Shown in pieces: positions 44,409 to 53,472 of a stretch of DNA of 64,000 nucleotides. The stretch is taken from positions 1 to 64,000 of the forward strand of contig NZ_JAAOEO010000016.1 of the NCBI RefSeq assembly GCF_011393025.1, given 5' to 3'. Positions within the stretch are counted from its first letter, which is position 1; the number at the start of each line of letters is the position of its first letter. The stretch is from Neobacillus terrae (GTDB lineage: Bacteria > Bacillota > Bacilli > Bacillales > Cytobacillaceae). A model generated the notes under the pieces. It was not told where the DNA came from. It searched no databases and was given only the letters and a program-made list of their open reading frames with translations. The position numbers and the translations under genes are program-made.

Positions 44409-45377
44409 TTATTTCTTCTCCTCCTGCTTAAACAGATCGGCAGGCATCTGGATAATGGAATTAGAACCTCCATTTACATATGGCTGGACCCCGTTCCATT
44501 TTTTAATCCAATTATCCTGGATTATTGCTGGCGTCATTGATTTTGTTAGCAATTCATTGGCCTTTGCCTGGGCTTCCGCACGGATTCTCGTCTGCTCCGC
44601 ATCGGCTTGGGCGTTAACAATACCTACATTCTTTTTTCCCTCTGCCTCTATTTTGGCATTGATGGCTTCCTGTTCTTTGTTCTTTTGTTCCCGTTTTAAA
44701 AACTCCTGCCTGTTCTGCGCATCGGCAATCGCCTGAAGGGATTTAAGGGTCTCTTTGTCAGGGCGGACATCAGAAAGCGAGAAGTTTTCAATAATAATGC
44801 CATCTGGCTTCAAGCGTTTGATAATGAGTTCCTGCATCTCTTTTGTCACTTCTCCCCGCTTTTCAGCATAAACCCCAAGCACCGAATAATGAGTTGAAAC
44901 CTCCTGCATGACTGTTTTAATTTGTGTTTTTAAATAACCTGCCTGGATTTCTTGATGTGTCATCCGCCGGAATTTTGTAAAGATATGCGGCAGTTTTGCC
45001 GATTCCATTTTATAGGAGTAAACCACATCTACATTGACTGACTTTCCGTCAAAAGTATTAATATTGAAGGAATCATCACTCGGGGACCCATCTGTTCGTG
45101 ATTTAGTCAAATATACTGTTTCTGTTGAAACTGGATATTGGGTCACATCCTCCCAAGGCCAAATAAATTTCATTCCCTGACCAAGTACTTTTTCCTTTAG
45201 TCCTCCATTTAAGCTGTACACAACACCTTTATAGCCTGGTTCAATCTTCACAGTTAAAGTAAAAAAGCCGATGACAATAATTAAAATAATCAGGAAAGCA
45301 GCAACTACAGCAAAAATTTTTCTCTTATTGTTCTGGAATAGAGGTACAACGTTGTTTCCCCCGCGATTATTTGCCAT
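44409..45377 (-). CDS. SPFH/Band 7 (prohibitin-like) membrane protein
   Basis: 322 residues from ATG 45377, 7 nt after GGGGG; longer frames upstream lack a site. One N-terminal membrane helix (about 20-43), then the Band 7 domain (about 45-220: IEPGYKGVVYSLNGGL, GQGMKFIWPWEDV) and an Ala/Glu/Lys/Gln-rich coiled coil (about 225-290, QNRQEFLKREQKNKEQEA). Prohibitins form large membrane rings and scaffold membrane protease or fluidity domains. It is not the FloA/FloT flotillin type. Monocistronic. Confidence 0.85.
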   Translation of the reverse strand: MANNRGGNNVVPLFQNNKRKIFAVVAAFLIILIIVIGFFTLTVKIEPGYKGVVYSLNGGLKEKVLGQGMKFIWPWEDVTQYPVSTETVYLTKSRTDGSPSDDSFNINTFDGKSVNVDVVYSYKMESAKLPHIFTKFRRMTHQEIQAGYLKTQIKTVMQEVSTHYSVLGVYAEKRGEVTKEMQELIIKRLKPDGIIIENFSLSDVRPDKETLKSLQAIADAQNRQEFLKREQKNKEQEAINAKIEAEGKKNVGIVNAQADAEQTRIRAEAQAKANELLTKSMTPAIIQDNWIKKWNGVQPYVNGGSNSIIQMPADLFKQEEKK

Positions 45378-45716
45378 TCTCATTCCCCCAAATTCCAAGA
45401 TGTTAAAGCACCCATAAAATGGGCAGCCGCAAATATGCTTTATCATACGAAGGTTCTGGGCGAATGTTGCTTCTTCTCTTTTAATTTTCATAAAAAAATC
45501 CAGGGATCACTGATCCCGGGACTTGAAATTCCTTATAGGATTAGGCTTTTGCTGAACAAAAATATTTAACGCTTTTTCCATATCGACATCTATTTTTAAA
45601 TGGTTAGGCGTCTATGGATAGTGAATATGAGGCTCAATGCCTTTTCCTGTCATTCCCTGGCCTTTATCAATCCGTAATAAGCGAGAGCATTCCATGTTCC
45701 TACCCCTATTTTATAA
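45378..45716. other. Intergenic region upstream of the prohibitin-like gene
   Basis: No gene. A GGGATCA-c-TGATCCC hairpin at 45503-45517 is followed on the minus strand by TGGATTTTTTT, so it could terminate transcription arriving from the APH-like gene. Confidence 0.5.
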
Positions 45717-45958
45717 AGCTCTTTCCGTAAGCTTTGTCGTTTATAAATACAAAAATAGACTCGCTATCCGCGGACGATCCGGGAGCCTCCTCGTCGCATT
45801 GCGCTGTGGGGTCTCCCCTGGACCGCTTTTCCCGCTGGACGTTGAGTTTCCATCGGTGAATCGTCAACGCACGGAGAAAATGCGAATGCATTTTCGAGGA
45901 TCTCGCCTATTTTTGCTTACTATTTCTTCAAATTACAACAATCTTTTAGAAAAGGACT
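45717..45958. repeat. MITE-like 242-bp element, copy 2
   Basis: Same orientation and layout as 38808-39052: ends AAGCTCTTTCC and GAAAAGGACTT are inverted repeats, with inner AAAAATAGACTCGC / CTCGCCTATTTTT and the conserved AAATGCGAATGCATTT core. Its right end touches the stop codon of the APH-like gene at 45959. Confidence 0.75.
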
Positions 45959-46876
45959 TTATTTAAAGACTTCCAGCACAATGTGTTCTTCTAACAGAAG
46001 TTCCCGGAAAACTTCAGCTGCTCGAATGGTATCAGTGTCATGACCACTTTCGGCTGACCAGCAGGAGGATAATACAGAATGACAATATCCCCAAAGGAAA
46101 AGTCTTTTCTTATTCAGCTTTAATTCCCTTGTGAATATTTCTGCCCGGTTTCGTATTATGTTTTTTAGGTTCGTTTGAGGCCACTTGTTAAGGAAGTATT
46201 GGATAAGGTCATATTCCCTTTCTCCGATTAATCCTTTAGGATCAATAACTGTCCAGTCACCCACACTGTTTTTTAAAAGGTTAAAATGGTGGAAATCCCC
46301 GTGAAGTAAATATTCTTTTTCTGATGTTTCAATCATGTATGTAAATAAGGCAGAAGCTTGCTTTATATGCTCTGCGGATATGTTTGCAAGACCATCTTTA
46401 TTCTCCCTTTCTATTCTCTTCATGGACTCTTCTCTTGATTTTATGGATGGAAGATTTGTCCCTAGTGGAACCTCTGCCCAAAGCTGGTCCAATGCCTTGG
46501 CAGCCAAAACCACTGCCACTGAATCATCCTCCAAATCGGCAAGCGGATTTCCAGGAAGAATCCTTTCTAAAAGCAAAACTCCTCTTTCCCTATTATAATC
46601 AAACAGCTCCACCATACCTCTCCCCTGAAAAAGCTGAAGTGCTTGAAGCTCGGACAAAAACTCATCCCCGGGTACACAAAGTTTTAAAACTGCTTCATGC
46701 CCACTTTGCAATACTGCAGGAGCAACATAATTATAGGACAAGGAAAAAGGTTTACCTATTGTCAGGTTCCAATGCTTTTCACAATATTGGAGAAGGCCAG
46801 GAAAAGCATCCATCCATGCTCTGCCTTTTTCACCATGAACGTTATGAAGCGTTTGTTTAAAACTTTCAGTAAGCAT
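45959..46876 (-). CDS. Aminoglycoside/hydroxyurea phosphotransferase-like kinase
   Basis: 305 residues with the APH fold: the Brenner motif LLHGDFHHFNLL (catalytic Asp) and VIDPKGLIGEREYDLIQY (metal-binding Asp) match the APH(6)/Hur family of streptomycin- and hydroxyurea-phosphorylating enzymes. Chromosomal homologues are common in Bacillaceae and their natural substrates are mostly unknown, so resistance is not claimed. It follows the acetyltransferase gene by 3 bp and is co-transcribed with it. Stop codon abuts a MITE-like element. Confidence 0.85.
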   Translation of the reverse strand: MLTESFKQTLHNVHGEKGRAWMDAFPGLLQYCEKHWNLTIGKPFSLSYNYVAPAVLQSGHEAVLKLCVPGDEFLSELQALQLFQGRGMVELFDYNRERGVLLLERILPGNPLADLEDDSVAVVLAAKALDQLWAEVPLGTNLPSIKSREESMKRIERENKDGLANISAEHIKQASALFTYMIETSEKEYLLHGDFHHFNLLKNSVGDWTVIDPKGLIGEREYDLIQYFLNKWPQTNLKNIIRNRAEIFTRELKLNKKRLFLWGYCHSVLSSCWSAESGHDTDTIRAAEVFRELLLEEHIVLEVFK

Positions 46877-46879
46877 GAC

Positions 46880-47440
46880 TTATACCGTTTTTGAAAAAAT
46901 GCATGTGTCCCTGAGTTCGTTTCCTTCAATGGACATAGCTTCATTTTTCAATATTCCATCAAGAGTAAAGCCAGCTCTTTCCGCAACAGAACGGCTTTTG
47001 ACGTTTTTAGCATCACAGCGGATTTCTAACCGCCTTGCTTTTAATTCCTTGAAGGCAAATTCGGTTATCCCTTTTACCGCTTCCGTCACATAGCCTTTTC
47101 CGCTATGACGCGTATCCACCCAGTACCCGATTTCCATTTTCGGAACTTCCCAGTTAATTCGGTGCAATCCGGAGGAGGCAATCAATTCGCCTGTTTCACC
47201 CAGGAAAACCAACAGTCTTAAATCTTCTCTTGTTAGAAACTTAACATGAGCTTCCCGGATATTTGCCTCTACATCCTGTTCTGTTTGACTAAAGTGAGCA
47301 AAGGGCATCCAAGGCTTTAATTCTTCCAAAGCTGCTTCAATCGCATCGTAAACAGCCTTTCCGTCACCAGGTTTAGGGCTTCTTATAAGTAATCTTTCAG
47401 TAGTAAACTCTGTAGAAAAATCCAATAAAATAGGTTTCAA
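46880..47440 (-). CDS. GNAT acetyltransferase, RimJ/RimL-like
   Basis: 186 residues from TTG 47440 (GAGGAGAG upstream); the frame extends further but without a site. RimJ/RimL-type GNAT: TERLLIRSPKPGDG near the start, acetyl-CoA loop TRHSGKGYVTEAV, and NVKSRSVAERAGF, where Asn/Ser residues are typical. Acetylates N-terminal or small-molecule amines. Paired with the APH-like kinase, a pairing reminiscent of antibiotic-modification operons, but there is no direct evidence for that substrate. Confidence 0.85.
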   Translation of the reverse strand: MKPILLDFSTEFTTERLLIRSPKPGDGKAVYDAIEAALEELKPWMPFAHFSQTEQDVEANIREAHVKFLTREDLRLLVFLGETGELIASSGLHRINWEVPKMEIGYWVDTRHSGKGYVTEAVKGITEFAFKELKARRLEIRCDAKNVKSRSVAERAGFTLDGILKNEAMSIEGNELRDTCIFSKTV

Positions 47441-47603
47441 ATTGTTTCTCTCCTCTTTTGCCAATACGCGAATGTAAAAATTACTTCTATAATTGGCACT
47501 GTAATTCCTGCTTTGCACCAGTTTTTAGCACCTTACATATACAGTGACCTCAGTAAATCCAGCAGGGCACTAATCGTTAGGATCATCTTTTCCTTTTTCA
47601 TCG

Positions 47604-47630
47604 AAAAAAAGAACCCGGCGCCAGCCGGGC
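47604..47630 (-). terminator. Terminator of the small membrane protein gene
   Basis: CCCGGC-GCCA-GCCGGG hairpin followed by TTCTTTTTTT on the minus strand. Confidence 0.8.
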
Positions 47631-47648
47631 AATTAAACGTTATAAAAT

Positions 47649-47837
47649 TTATAAAGGTCCATTGGTATGATCATTTCGGATGTTGTGCAAATGCGATCCA
47701 ATATAAACCCTCTCGGATTCAGAAACATGCTTTTCATTCTCAGAAGGATCTAAATGGTCAATGCCTTTGCTTTTATAAAACCAGTCAACGATAAAGCCAA
47801 AAGCAAGCAGCCCGCCTATGATTAGGATCCAGCCCAT
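47649..47837 (-). CDS. Small single-helix membrane protein
   Basis: 62 residues from ATG 47837, with GAGGTGAGG close upstream. One N-terminal membrane helix (about 2-21, GWILIIGGLLAFGFIVDWFY) and a polar tail with histidines (SHLHNIRNDH). I do not recognise the family. Its own terminator supports a real gene. Confidence 0.6.
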   Translation of the reverse strand: MGWILIIGGLLAFGFIVDWFYKSKGIDHLDPSENEKHVSESERVYIGSHLHNIRNDHTNGPL

Positions 47838-47916
47838 TGTCCTCACCTCTTATATGTATATTACAAATAAAAGGAAAAAAATGATACTTAAATTTCCACT
47901 TTTCTAAAAACGGTCT

Positions 47917-48552
47917 TTAATAAAGATCTTTTGTATATCCTAATTTTAAACCCGCGTCAATGTCTTCTGCTTTTCTTCCGCATATTTTTGCGTGGTCAGC
48001 AAGAATCTGTGCCGCCCATGGTAATGTCTCTTTATCTGGCCAGGATTCAGGTTTCCATAGTCCGCTGCGGATTGTAGCTTTTGCACATTGAATAAAACAT
48101 TCTTCTACATTTACAGCGATACCGAATTTTGGACTTTTTCCATTAACAGCCATCATATCAAGGATATCCTCATCCCTTATTAATGTGGCCTTGCCATTTA
48201 CCCTAAGCATTTCTCCAAAGCCAGGTATAAAAAAGATCACGCCCATATAAGGATTTTCAAGAATATTCATCATGGTATCAGCTCTTCGGTTTCCTTTTCG
48301 CTCTGGAATCACCATCTGATGATCATTTAAAATATGAACAAAGCCCGCTTGATCCCCTTTTGGAGAAACATCGGTTTTTCCAGCCTTGTCAGTAGTGGAA
48401 ACCACAATAAAAGGCGACTTGGAAATAAAACTCCGGCAGTGTTCATCCAAATAGTTAATCACCTTGTTCTGTACCATTTCACTTGGTGTTCCGAGCAGTT
48501 CCCGCAGTTCTTCCTTAGAAGTTACAGCATTTTCAAATTGATATTCTCCCAT
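47917..48552 (-). CDS. Pyridoxamine 5'-phosphate oxidase-like FMN protein
   Basis: 211 residues from ATG 48552, 6 nt after AGGGGA. Split-barrel flavin-binding fold: FIVVSTTDKAGKTDVSPKGD, VIPERKGNRRADTMMNIL and GVIFFIPGFGEMLRVNGKA match the PPOX family of MSMEG_1061/DR2398 type. Members bind FMN or F420; this bacterium should use FMN. Reaction unknown. Monocistronic. Confidence 0.85.
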   Translation of the reverse strand: MGEYQFENAVTSKEELRELLGTPSEMVQNKVINYLDEHCRSFISKSPFIVVSTTDKAGKTDVSPKGDQAGFVHILNDHQMVIPERKGNRRADTMMNILENPYMGVIFFIPGFGEMLRVNGKATLIRDEDILDMMAVNGKSPKFGIAVNVEECFIQCAKATIRSGLWKPESWPDKETLPWAAQILADHAKICGRKAEDIDAGLKLGYTKDLY

Positions 48553-48685
48553 AAAAATTCCCCTGTCTTTATTTTTCTTGTCTTTATCTTCTCGTAATTG
48601 GTTTATTTCTGTCAAAAACTTTTTGTTATTTATTTTAAAAAAGGGGTAAAGATTAATACCATCATACGAAGGGAGACTAGCACTT

Positions 48686-49039
48686 ATGTGGATTGTATAC
48701 TTAAGTCTTATCGTTATTGTTGCTTCCCTTGCTTATCTAGGCTGGTTTGCTTTTAAAACATTGAAGGCGGCAAAGCCGACCATCAATGCGTTGAACCATA
48801 CGGTGGCAAGAGTACAGCAAAAGACAGACAGAATAAAGGATGAAACGGACAAACTGACACTGAACCAGCAGGAATTAATGGCCGATATTAATTTTAAAAA
48901 GGAAGCTGTCAACTCAGTTGTTGGTGAAGCAAAGCAGACTGCTTTTTCTGTTAAAAAACTGTTTAAGTTTAAGCCGATGGCAATAGTTGCAAGGAAACGC
49001 CGCAGCAGAAAATCAAAAATGCGTACAGCTCCGTATTAA
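48686..49039 (+). CDS. DUF948 family protein, YtxG-like
   Basis: 117 residues. One N-terminal membrane helix (about 3-22) and a coiled coil of the DUF948 type (KPTINALNHTVARVQQKTDRI), ending in a very basic tail (ARKRRSRKSK). B. subtilis YtxG of this family is a general stress protein. A weak sigma-B-like promoter (GTTATT-N13-GGGTAA, 48625-48649) lies upstream. ATG 48686 follows GAAGGGAG. Confidence 0.75.
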   Translation: MWIVYLSLIVIVASLAYLGWFAFKTLKAAKPTINALNHTVARVQQKTDRIKDETDKLTLNQQELMADINFKKEAVNSVVGEAKQTAFSVKKLFKFKPMAIVARKRRSRKSKMRTAPY

Positions 49040-49041
49040 TA

Positions 49042-49096
49042 AGAACAGCGTAAGCACCCTGATTAGCCCCGAGGGGTTGAGCGCTGGAGCTAGACA
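49042..49096. repeat. Bacillus-type interspersed sequence (GCGCTGGAGCTAGACA)
   Basis: The stretch CGTAAGCACCCTGATTAGCC to GCGCTGGAGCTAGACA is more GC-rich than its surroundings and recalls a short intergenic sequence seen in many Bacillus genomes (from memory; not searched). It lies between the DUF948 stop and its terminator. Confidence 0.4.
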
Positions 49097-49098
49097 TA

Positions 49099-49133
49099 AA
49101 GAGGCTGTTCCTATGGGAACAGCCTCTTTTTTG
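49099..49133 (+). terminator. Terminator of the DUF948 gene
   Basis: GAGGCTGTTCC / GGAACAGCCTC 11-bp stem (49101-49111, 49116-49126) followed by six T residues. Confidence 0.9.
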
Positions 49134-49253
49134 TGATTTATGATAGGAAAAGTAGTAGTTTCGGAAATAGGAGTAGAAGTTTTAAGAAAAGAGGTAGAAC
49201 TTCTTCTCAAAAAGGAAGAACATCAGCGTGTGGGACCAGCTGAAGCCGGTCCT

Positions 49254-49712
49254 TTAACTCTTCTTCCCGAGTACTTCTTTTACTGCTGCTTCAATTTCAG
49301 CATAACCCGTGCAGCGGCATATATTTGATTCAAGCCATTCTTTAATCTTTTTGTCATCAGCACCCGGATGATTATTAACAAGAGAATGGCAATTCATGAT
49401 AAACCCTGGCGTACAATATCCGCATTGAAAAGCAAAATGTTCCACAAATGCTTTCTGGATAGGCGCATCATGAAGGCCTTCAACTGTGGTGATTTCTTTC
49501 CCCTGTGCCTCAACAGCGAGCATGAGGCAGGATTTCATCGGCCACCCATCGACATTCACGGTACAGGCACCGCAGTCTCCGTTTAAACATCCTGGCTTTG
49601 AACCTGTAAGTCCGAGTCTTCCTCGTAACGTATATAGAAGGGTATCGGCCGACCTGACTGTTACCTGACGATCCTCTCCATTTATTCTTAATACCAGATT
49701 ATGTGTTTTCAA
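49254..49712 (-). CDS. pucE: Xanthine dehydrogenase 2Fe-2S subunit
   Basis: 152 residues from TTG 49712 (GGAGGG upstream). N-terminal plant-ferredoxin-type cluster (GCLNGDCGACTV and C in KSCLML) and C-terminal four-helix cluster (CGYCTPGF, CRCTGY), the full set of eight cysteines. Passes electrons from the molybdenum centre to FAD in the trimeric xanthine dehydrogenase. Last gene of the puc-type operon, overlapping the FAD subunit gene by 14 bp. Confidence 0.92.
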   Translation of the reverse strand: MKTHNLVLRINGEDRQVTVRSADTLLYTLRGRLGLTGSKPGCLNGDCGACTVNVDGWPMKSCLMLAVEAQGKEITTVEGLHDAPIQKAFVEHFAFQCGYCTPGFIMNCHSLVNNHPGADDKKIKEWLESNICRCTGYAEIEAAVKEVLGKKS

Positions 49713-50550
49713 GCTTAAACCCTCCCTCCTGCCAGTTTAGAATTTCCTCCAATAAATTCCTTAGTGCAAAAAGGCGGTATTCTTTTGAACCTTCTACATC
49801 ATCTAATATTGGAGATGGCATTGCCTTCAATGCCTCCCGGATTTTTTCCTCCCTGTTAAATTCTTTTTTGTTCAAAGCTGCTTCCACAGCAGCAGACCTG
49901 AAAGGGAAAGGACAAAGCCCGCTTAAGCCTACTCTGAGTCCGTCTTCTGCTTGTAAAGCCGCAATTGTAATCAATGGATATCCAGTTTGCCATTGCTGAC
50001 GGCGTTTAATGTGGATAAAAGGTGCATTTAGCCATTTTCTTTCTGTTAACAACTGCACCAGAAATTCACCTTTTTTAAGCTGGATTTTTTCCTTAAATGC
50101 ATCGCTCATTTTTTTGGCAGTTATGCCTTTGTTCCCTGCAATTATGACCGTACTGTCCACCAGCAAATATGGAAGGACTGCTTCACGATAAAAAATCGCC
50201 GCACAGATATTGCCGCCAATTGTTATTTTCCCTCTGGCAGTATGGTCTGCAACCTGGCTGGCCACACTTGTTAAAAACGGAAAAAAATTAGCTACTTCTG
50301 CTGCGGTTAAAGAAAGTGCGCTGCCCTGGACAAGAAAATCTCCAGATAAGCCGTGGGCGTGGCATTCTGGTATATTTTTTAAATCGATAACGGCTTCGCT
50401 ATAAGCCATATTCAGCCTTCCCAACGTGATAAGTTCAGTTCCGCCTGAATAATAATAGGGGCTTTTCCCCTCCTGATCCAGCCTTTGAAAAAGCTCAGCT
50501 GCCTCCTGCATGGTGGTGGGTGTAAGGTAATCAAAATCAAAGGATATCAC
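49699..50550 (-). CDS. pucC: Xanthine dehydrogenase FAD-binding subunit
   Basis: 283 residues from GTG 50550, 8 nt after GGGAGGGG and overlapping the previous stop as GTGA. FAD_binding_5 domain (YYYSGGTELITLGR; TARGKITIGGNICA) and CO_deh_flav_C. Transfers electrons to NAD. In this operon it follows pucD; in B. subtilis the order is pucC then pucD. Confidence 0.9.
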   Translation of the reverse strand: MISFDFDYLTPTTMQEAAELFQRLDQEGKSPYYYSGGTELITLGRLNMAYSEAVIDLKNIPECHAHGLSGDFLVQGSALSLTAAEVANFFPFLTSVASQVADHTARGKITIGGNICAAIFYREAVLPYLLVDSTVIIAGNKGITAKKMSDAFKEKIQLKKGEFLVQLLTERKWLNAPFIHIKRRQQWQTGYPLITIAALQAEDGLRVGLSGLCPFPFRSAAVEAALNKKEFNREEKIREALKAMPSPILDDVEGSKEYRLFALRNLLEEILNWQEGGFKLENT

Positions 50551-52868
50551 CGGAGCAGCCCCTCCCTTGTTCTCCACAACAGCTCAGGAGTAAGCGGTAA
50601 ATGGTAAATAGGTACTCCAATCGCCTTTGATAAGGCATTCGCAAGCGCTGCCGGCATTCCAAGCAGCCCATGCTCTCCCACTCCTCTTGCTCCATATGGC
50701 GCATCAAGCTGCGGGGTTTCAATAAAATCAACCATGTATTCCGGCTGTTCTCCATACCTCAGGGGTCTGTAGGTTCGCAGCTGTGGATTGAGTATTCTGC
50801 CCAGTTCATCCATAACGAAGGTTTCCCTGCCGGCAAATGCGAGCCCCATGCTCATTGCTCCCATTACCTGCCCTTTTGCTGCTTTCTCATTTAACACCTT
50901 CCCAATATCAATAACCGATACGGCTCTCAGCAATTTATAGGTTAAGTCTTTACGATCAAATTCCACTTCTACTCCGTGAGCTGTAACTGTCCACTCCGGG
51001 CCTGGCTTTCCCTTTCCATTCTCAGGATCCAGATGAGTCAAACCACGCAAAATGTAATTACCCCGACCAATAATTTGTCCGCCTATAGCGTTTCCATTTG
51101 GATAGGTATAACCATAACAGATTTCTTTAAAATGAACCCCTTGCTCCGGATCATCCCGAAGGAATACCCGGCTGTCCGCAACTTCTAAATCCTCAATAGG
51201 AGCTCTTAATACACAGGCAGCAATGTCCTTTAGCTGCCGAATGACATCATCTGCTGCCTCCAAAACGGCTTTTCCGCCCATAAAGGTTCCCCGGCTGGCT
51301 ACCGTCTTCCAGTGCTCCGGAGTGGTTTGTGTATCAACCTCCATCCTTACATAGATATGGTTAACATCCATTTTGAGCCGTTCAGCTAAAATTTGAGCAA
51401 GTACTGTTTTCGTTCCTGTACCGATTTCGATAACACCGGACATTAGGTTAATGGTTCCGTCCCTGTTAAAGGTTAAAATGGCTCCTGATGGTGCATTCGT
51501 ATCTATAGTTGAGGTTTTCCAGCTGCAGGAAATTCCTTTTACTTTTACAATCCTGTCGTTAACGGGAACAACCTCACCCTCCTCCCATTTGATCAGTTCT
51601 TTTAATTTCGTAATACAGGCTGGGAGGTCACCGACATTGCTTTTGTTTAGCTTAACCTGGGTCGGGGTCAGGTCACCTGGCCTTATAGCATTGATTCTTC
51701 TTAATTCAAGAGGGTCCATCTTTAATTTTTCAGCAAGTAAATTCATTGTCCGTTCGATCGCAAAGGAAAGTTCCGAATGGCTAAACCCTCGAAATGGTGC
51801 GGGATAAGGATGGTTAGTATACATGCAAAAGGAGTCACACCAAACATTTTCTATTCCATATGGTCCTGTACAGTCCGTCGCACCGGCTCTCGTTAAATCA
51901 ATCGCTTTGTCTGAGTAAGCTCCCCCATCCCATAAAAAAAGAATTTCCGCGGCTCTTATTTTTCCATTCCGGTCCGCTCCGAATTTAATTTTGGCATCCA
52001 GACCAATGTGGCAAGGGGAAGTGATCATATCTTCTTCTCTGCTATTCCATAACTTTACAGGCCTTCCGCCGACTGCCTTAGAAGAAAGATAGGCTAAAAC
52101 CTCAAGCTGAACAGAAGCTTTCCCGCCATAAGCCCCGCCCACCAGTGGAGTATGAACTTCAATATTTCCTTCCGGCTCGTTGAAGTACTGGCTGATTAAC
52201 CTTTTGGCCATGAAGGGTGCTTGTGAGGAGGTGGTAATGAGGATCCTGCCTTCGCGGGTAATTTCGGCAATCGAACACCTTGTTTCCATGGCCACATGAT
52301 CAGAGGGGTTAAAAGAATACCTGCCTTCAACGGTGAACTCCACGTCTTTCCAAAAATTCGTCAGGTCTCCCTTTCTAATTTTCAGGTGTGTGGCAATATT
52401 TGTCCCCGGTACGGGATAACTATCTTCATCCTTCTTATATTTCCCAAGCTGTTCATGAACAAGGGGAGCCCCTTTTTGAAACGCTTGTGCTGGCGAGTTT
52501 ACTACAGGAAGCTGTTCATACTGAATCTTTACTTTGTCAGCCGCTTTTTTTGCAAGAGCGGGCGTATCTGCTACCACGATCACTACCGGCTCGCCATGAT
52601 AGCGAACCTTTCCAAAAGCAAGCGGCGGTCTGTCTTTAATGGCTTCGCCAATAAGTGGGAGCCCTTCCCCGGTCAAGACACCCCTGACACCTGGCATTTT
52701 TTTCGCCTCTGACGTATCAATTGAAATTATTTTTGCATGGCCAAACGGGCTCGTAACCATCTTCGCGTACAGCAGCTCTGTAAATTGAAAATCATGGGTA
52801 TAACGCGCTGTCCCCGATACCTTATCCCAGGCTTCCTTCCTGATGACACTTTTACCGACTGTCCTCAT
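50547..52868 (-). CDS. pucD: Xanthine dehydrogenase molybdenum-binding subunit
   Basis: 773 residues from ATG 52868, 6 nt after AAAGGAGG. Aldehyde oxidase/xanthine dehydrogenase a/b hammerhead domain (about 15-125) and molybdopterin domain. PLVGGAYGGK, PYPAPFRGFSH and GARGVGEHGLLG (catalytic Glu) are typical. Hydroxylates hypoxanthine/xanthine in purine catabolism. Overlaps pucB by 17 bp and pucC by 4 bp. A related molybdenum hydroxylase substrate cannot be excluded. Confidence 0.92.
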   Translation of the reverse strand: MRTVGKSVIRKEAWDKVSGTARYTHDFQFTELLYAKMVTSPFGHAKIISIDTSEAKKMPGVRGVLTGEGLPLIGEAIKDRPPLAFGKVRYHGEPVVIVVADTPALAKKAADKVKIQYEQLPVVNSPAQAFQKGAPLVHEQLGKYKKDEDSYPVPGTNIATHLKIRKGDLTNFWKDVEFTVEGRYSFNPSDHVAMETRCSIAEITREGRILITTSSQAPFMAKRLISQYFNEPEGNIEVHTPLVGGAYGGKASVQLEVLAYLSSKAVGGRPVKLWNSREEDMITSPCHIGLDAKIKFGADRNGKIRAAEILFLWDGGAYSDKAIDLTRAGATDCTGPYGIENVWCDSFCMYTNHPYPAPFRGFSHSELSFAIERTMNLLAEKLKMDPLELRRINAIRPGDLTPTQVKLNKSNVGDLPACITKLKELIKWEEGEVVPVNDRIVKVKGISCSWKTSTIDTNAPSGAILTFNRDGTINLMSGVIEIGTGTKTVLAQILAERLKMDVNHIYVRMEVDTQTTPEHWKTVASRGTFMGGKAVLEAADDVIRQLKDIAACVLRAPIEDLEVADSRVFLRDDPEQGVHFKEICYGYTYPNGNAIGGQIIGRGNYILRGLTHLDPENGKGKPGPEWTVTAHGVEVEFDRKDLTYKLLRAVSVIDIGKVLNEKAAKGQVMGAMSMGLAFAGRETFVMDELGRILNPQLRTYRPLRYGEQPEYMVDFIETPQLDAPYGARGVGEHGLLGMPAALANALSKAIGVPIYHLPLTPELLWRTREGLLR

Positions 52869-53472
52869 CTCCACCCTCCTTTTTAAAAATCAAGTAATCC
52901 TTCCATGTATCAATGTCCCGAAAAGCAATGGCTGGCAATTCCACCCTAAGAACTTTCTCATGATGGCGAAGGATATTCCGAGCCCCCTGATCACCTTCCA
53001 GTGTGGCCAATCGTGAAAAGAACTTTTTTGAAAAAATAACAGGCGGCTTGCAAATACCATTGTCTGCTGCAGACACAATCCACTCCTGCCCCACTTGTTT
53101 ATAAGCTGCTAATAGCTGATTCAGCATGGCAGTACTGATAAATGGCTGATCAGCCAGAAGAATCATTATCGCCTCAGCCCCTGATTTTTCTGCTTCCCGG
53201 AGACCTGCTTTAAGTGACTCGCTTTGCCCTGTTGCACCTTCTGTTATAGAGACCTTTTTCCACCGTATGTTTTTTAAAAAAGGACTCAGCCACTCATCCG
53301 TCCTTATCCCATTTGTTACCGTAAATACAAAGCTGAGTTTTGATTCTAAAGCAGTTCCGAAAGCACAGCTTCCCAATAAGCCGGGACCAAAAGGGAGATT
53401 CAGTTTGTTTCGTCCCATGCGCCTGCTTTGCCCCGCTGCAAGAAGGACCCCTATTACTCCGGAAGCGTCCAC
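52852..53472 (-). CDS. pucB: MobA-like nucleotidyltransferase (MocA/PucB type)
   Basis: 206 residues. N-terminal VLLAAGQSRRMGRNKLNLPFG is the NTP_transf_3 nucleotide-binding loop, and ILLADQPFIS holds the metal Asp. MocA-type enzymes add CMP to molybdopterin for hydroxylases. It starts at GTG 53472, overlapping the xdhC-like gene by 19 bp. Required to mature the xanthine dehydrogenase encoded downstream. Confidence 0.9.
   Translation of the reverse strand: MDASGVIGVLLAAGQSRRMGRNKLNLPFGPGLLGSCAFGTALESKLSFVFTVTNGIRTDEWLSPFLKNIRWKKVSITEGATGQSESLKAGLREAEKSGAEAIMILLADQPFISTAMLNQLLAAYKQVGQEWIVSAADNGICKPPVIFSKKFFSRLATLEGDQGARNILRHHEKVLRVELPAIAFRDIDTWKDYLIFKKEGGDEDSR

Noticed and set aside
48625..48649. 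Sigma-B promoter for the DUF948 gene
   Set aside because: The -35 GTTATT matches only 3 of 6; kept as a note in the gene entry, not as a site.
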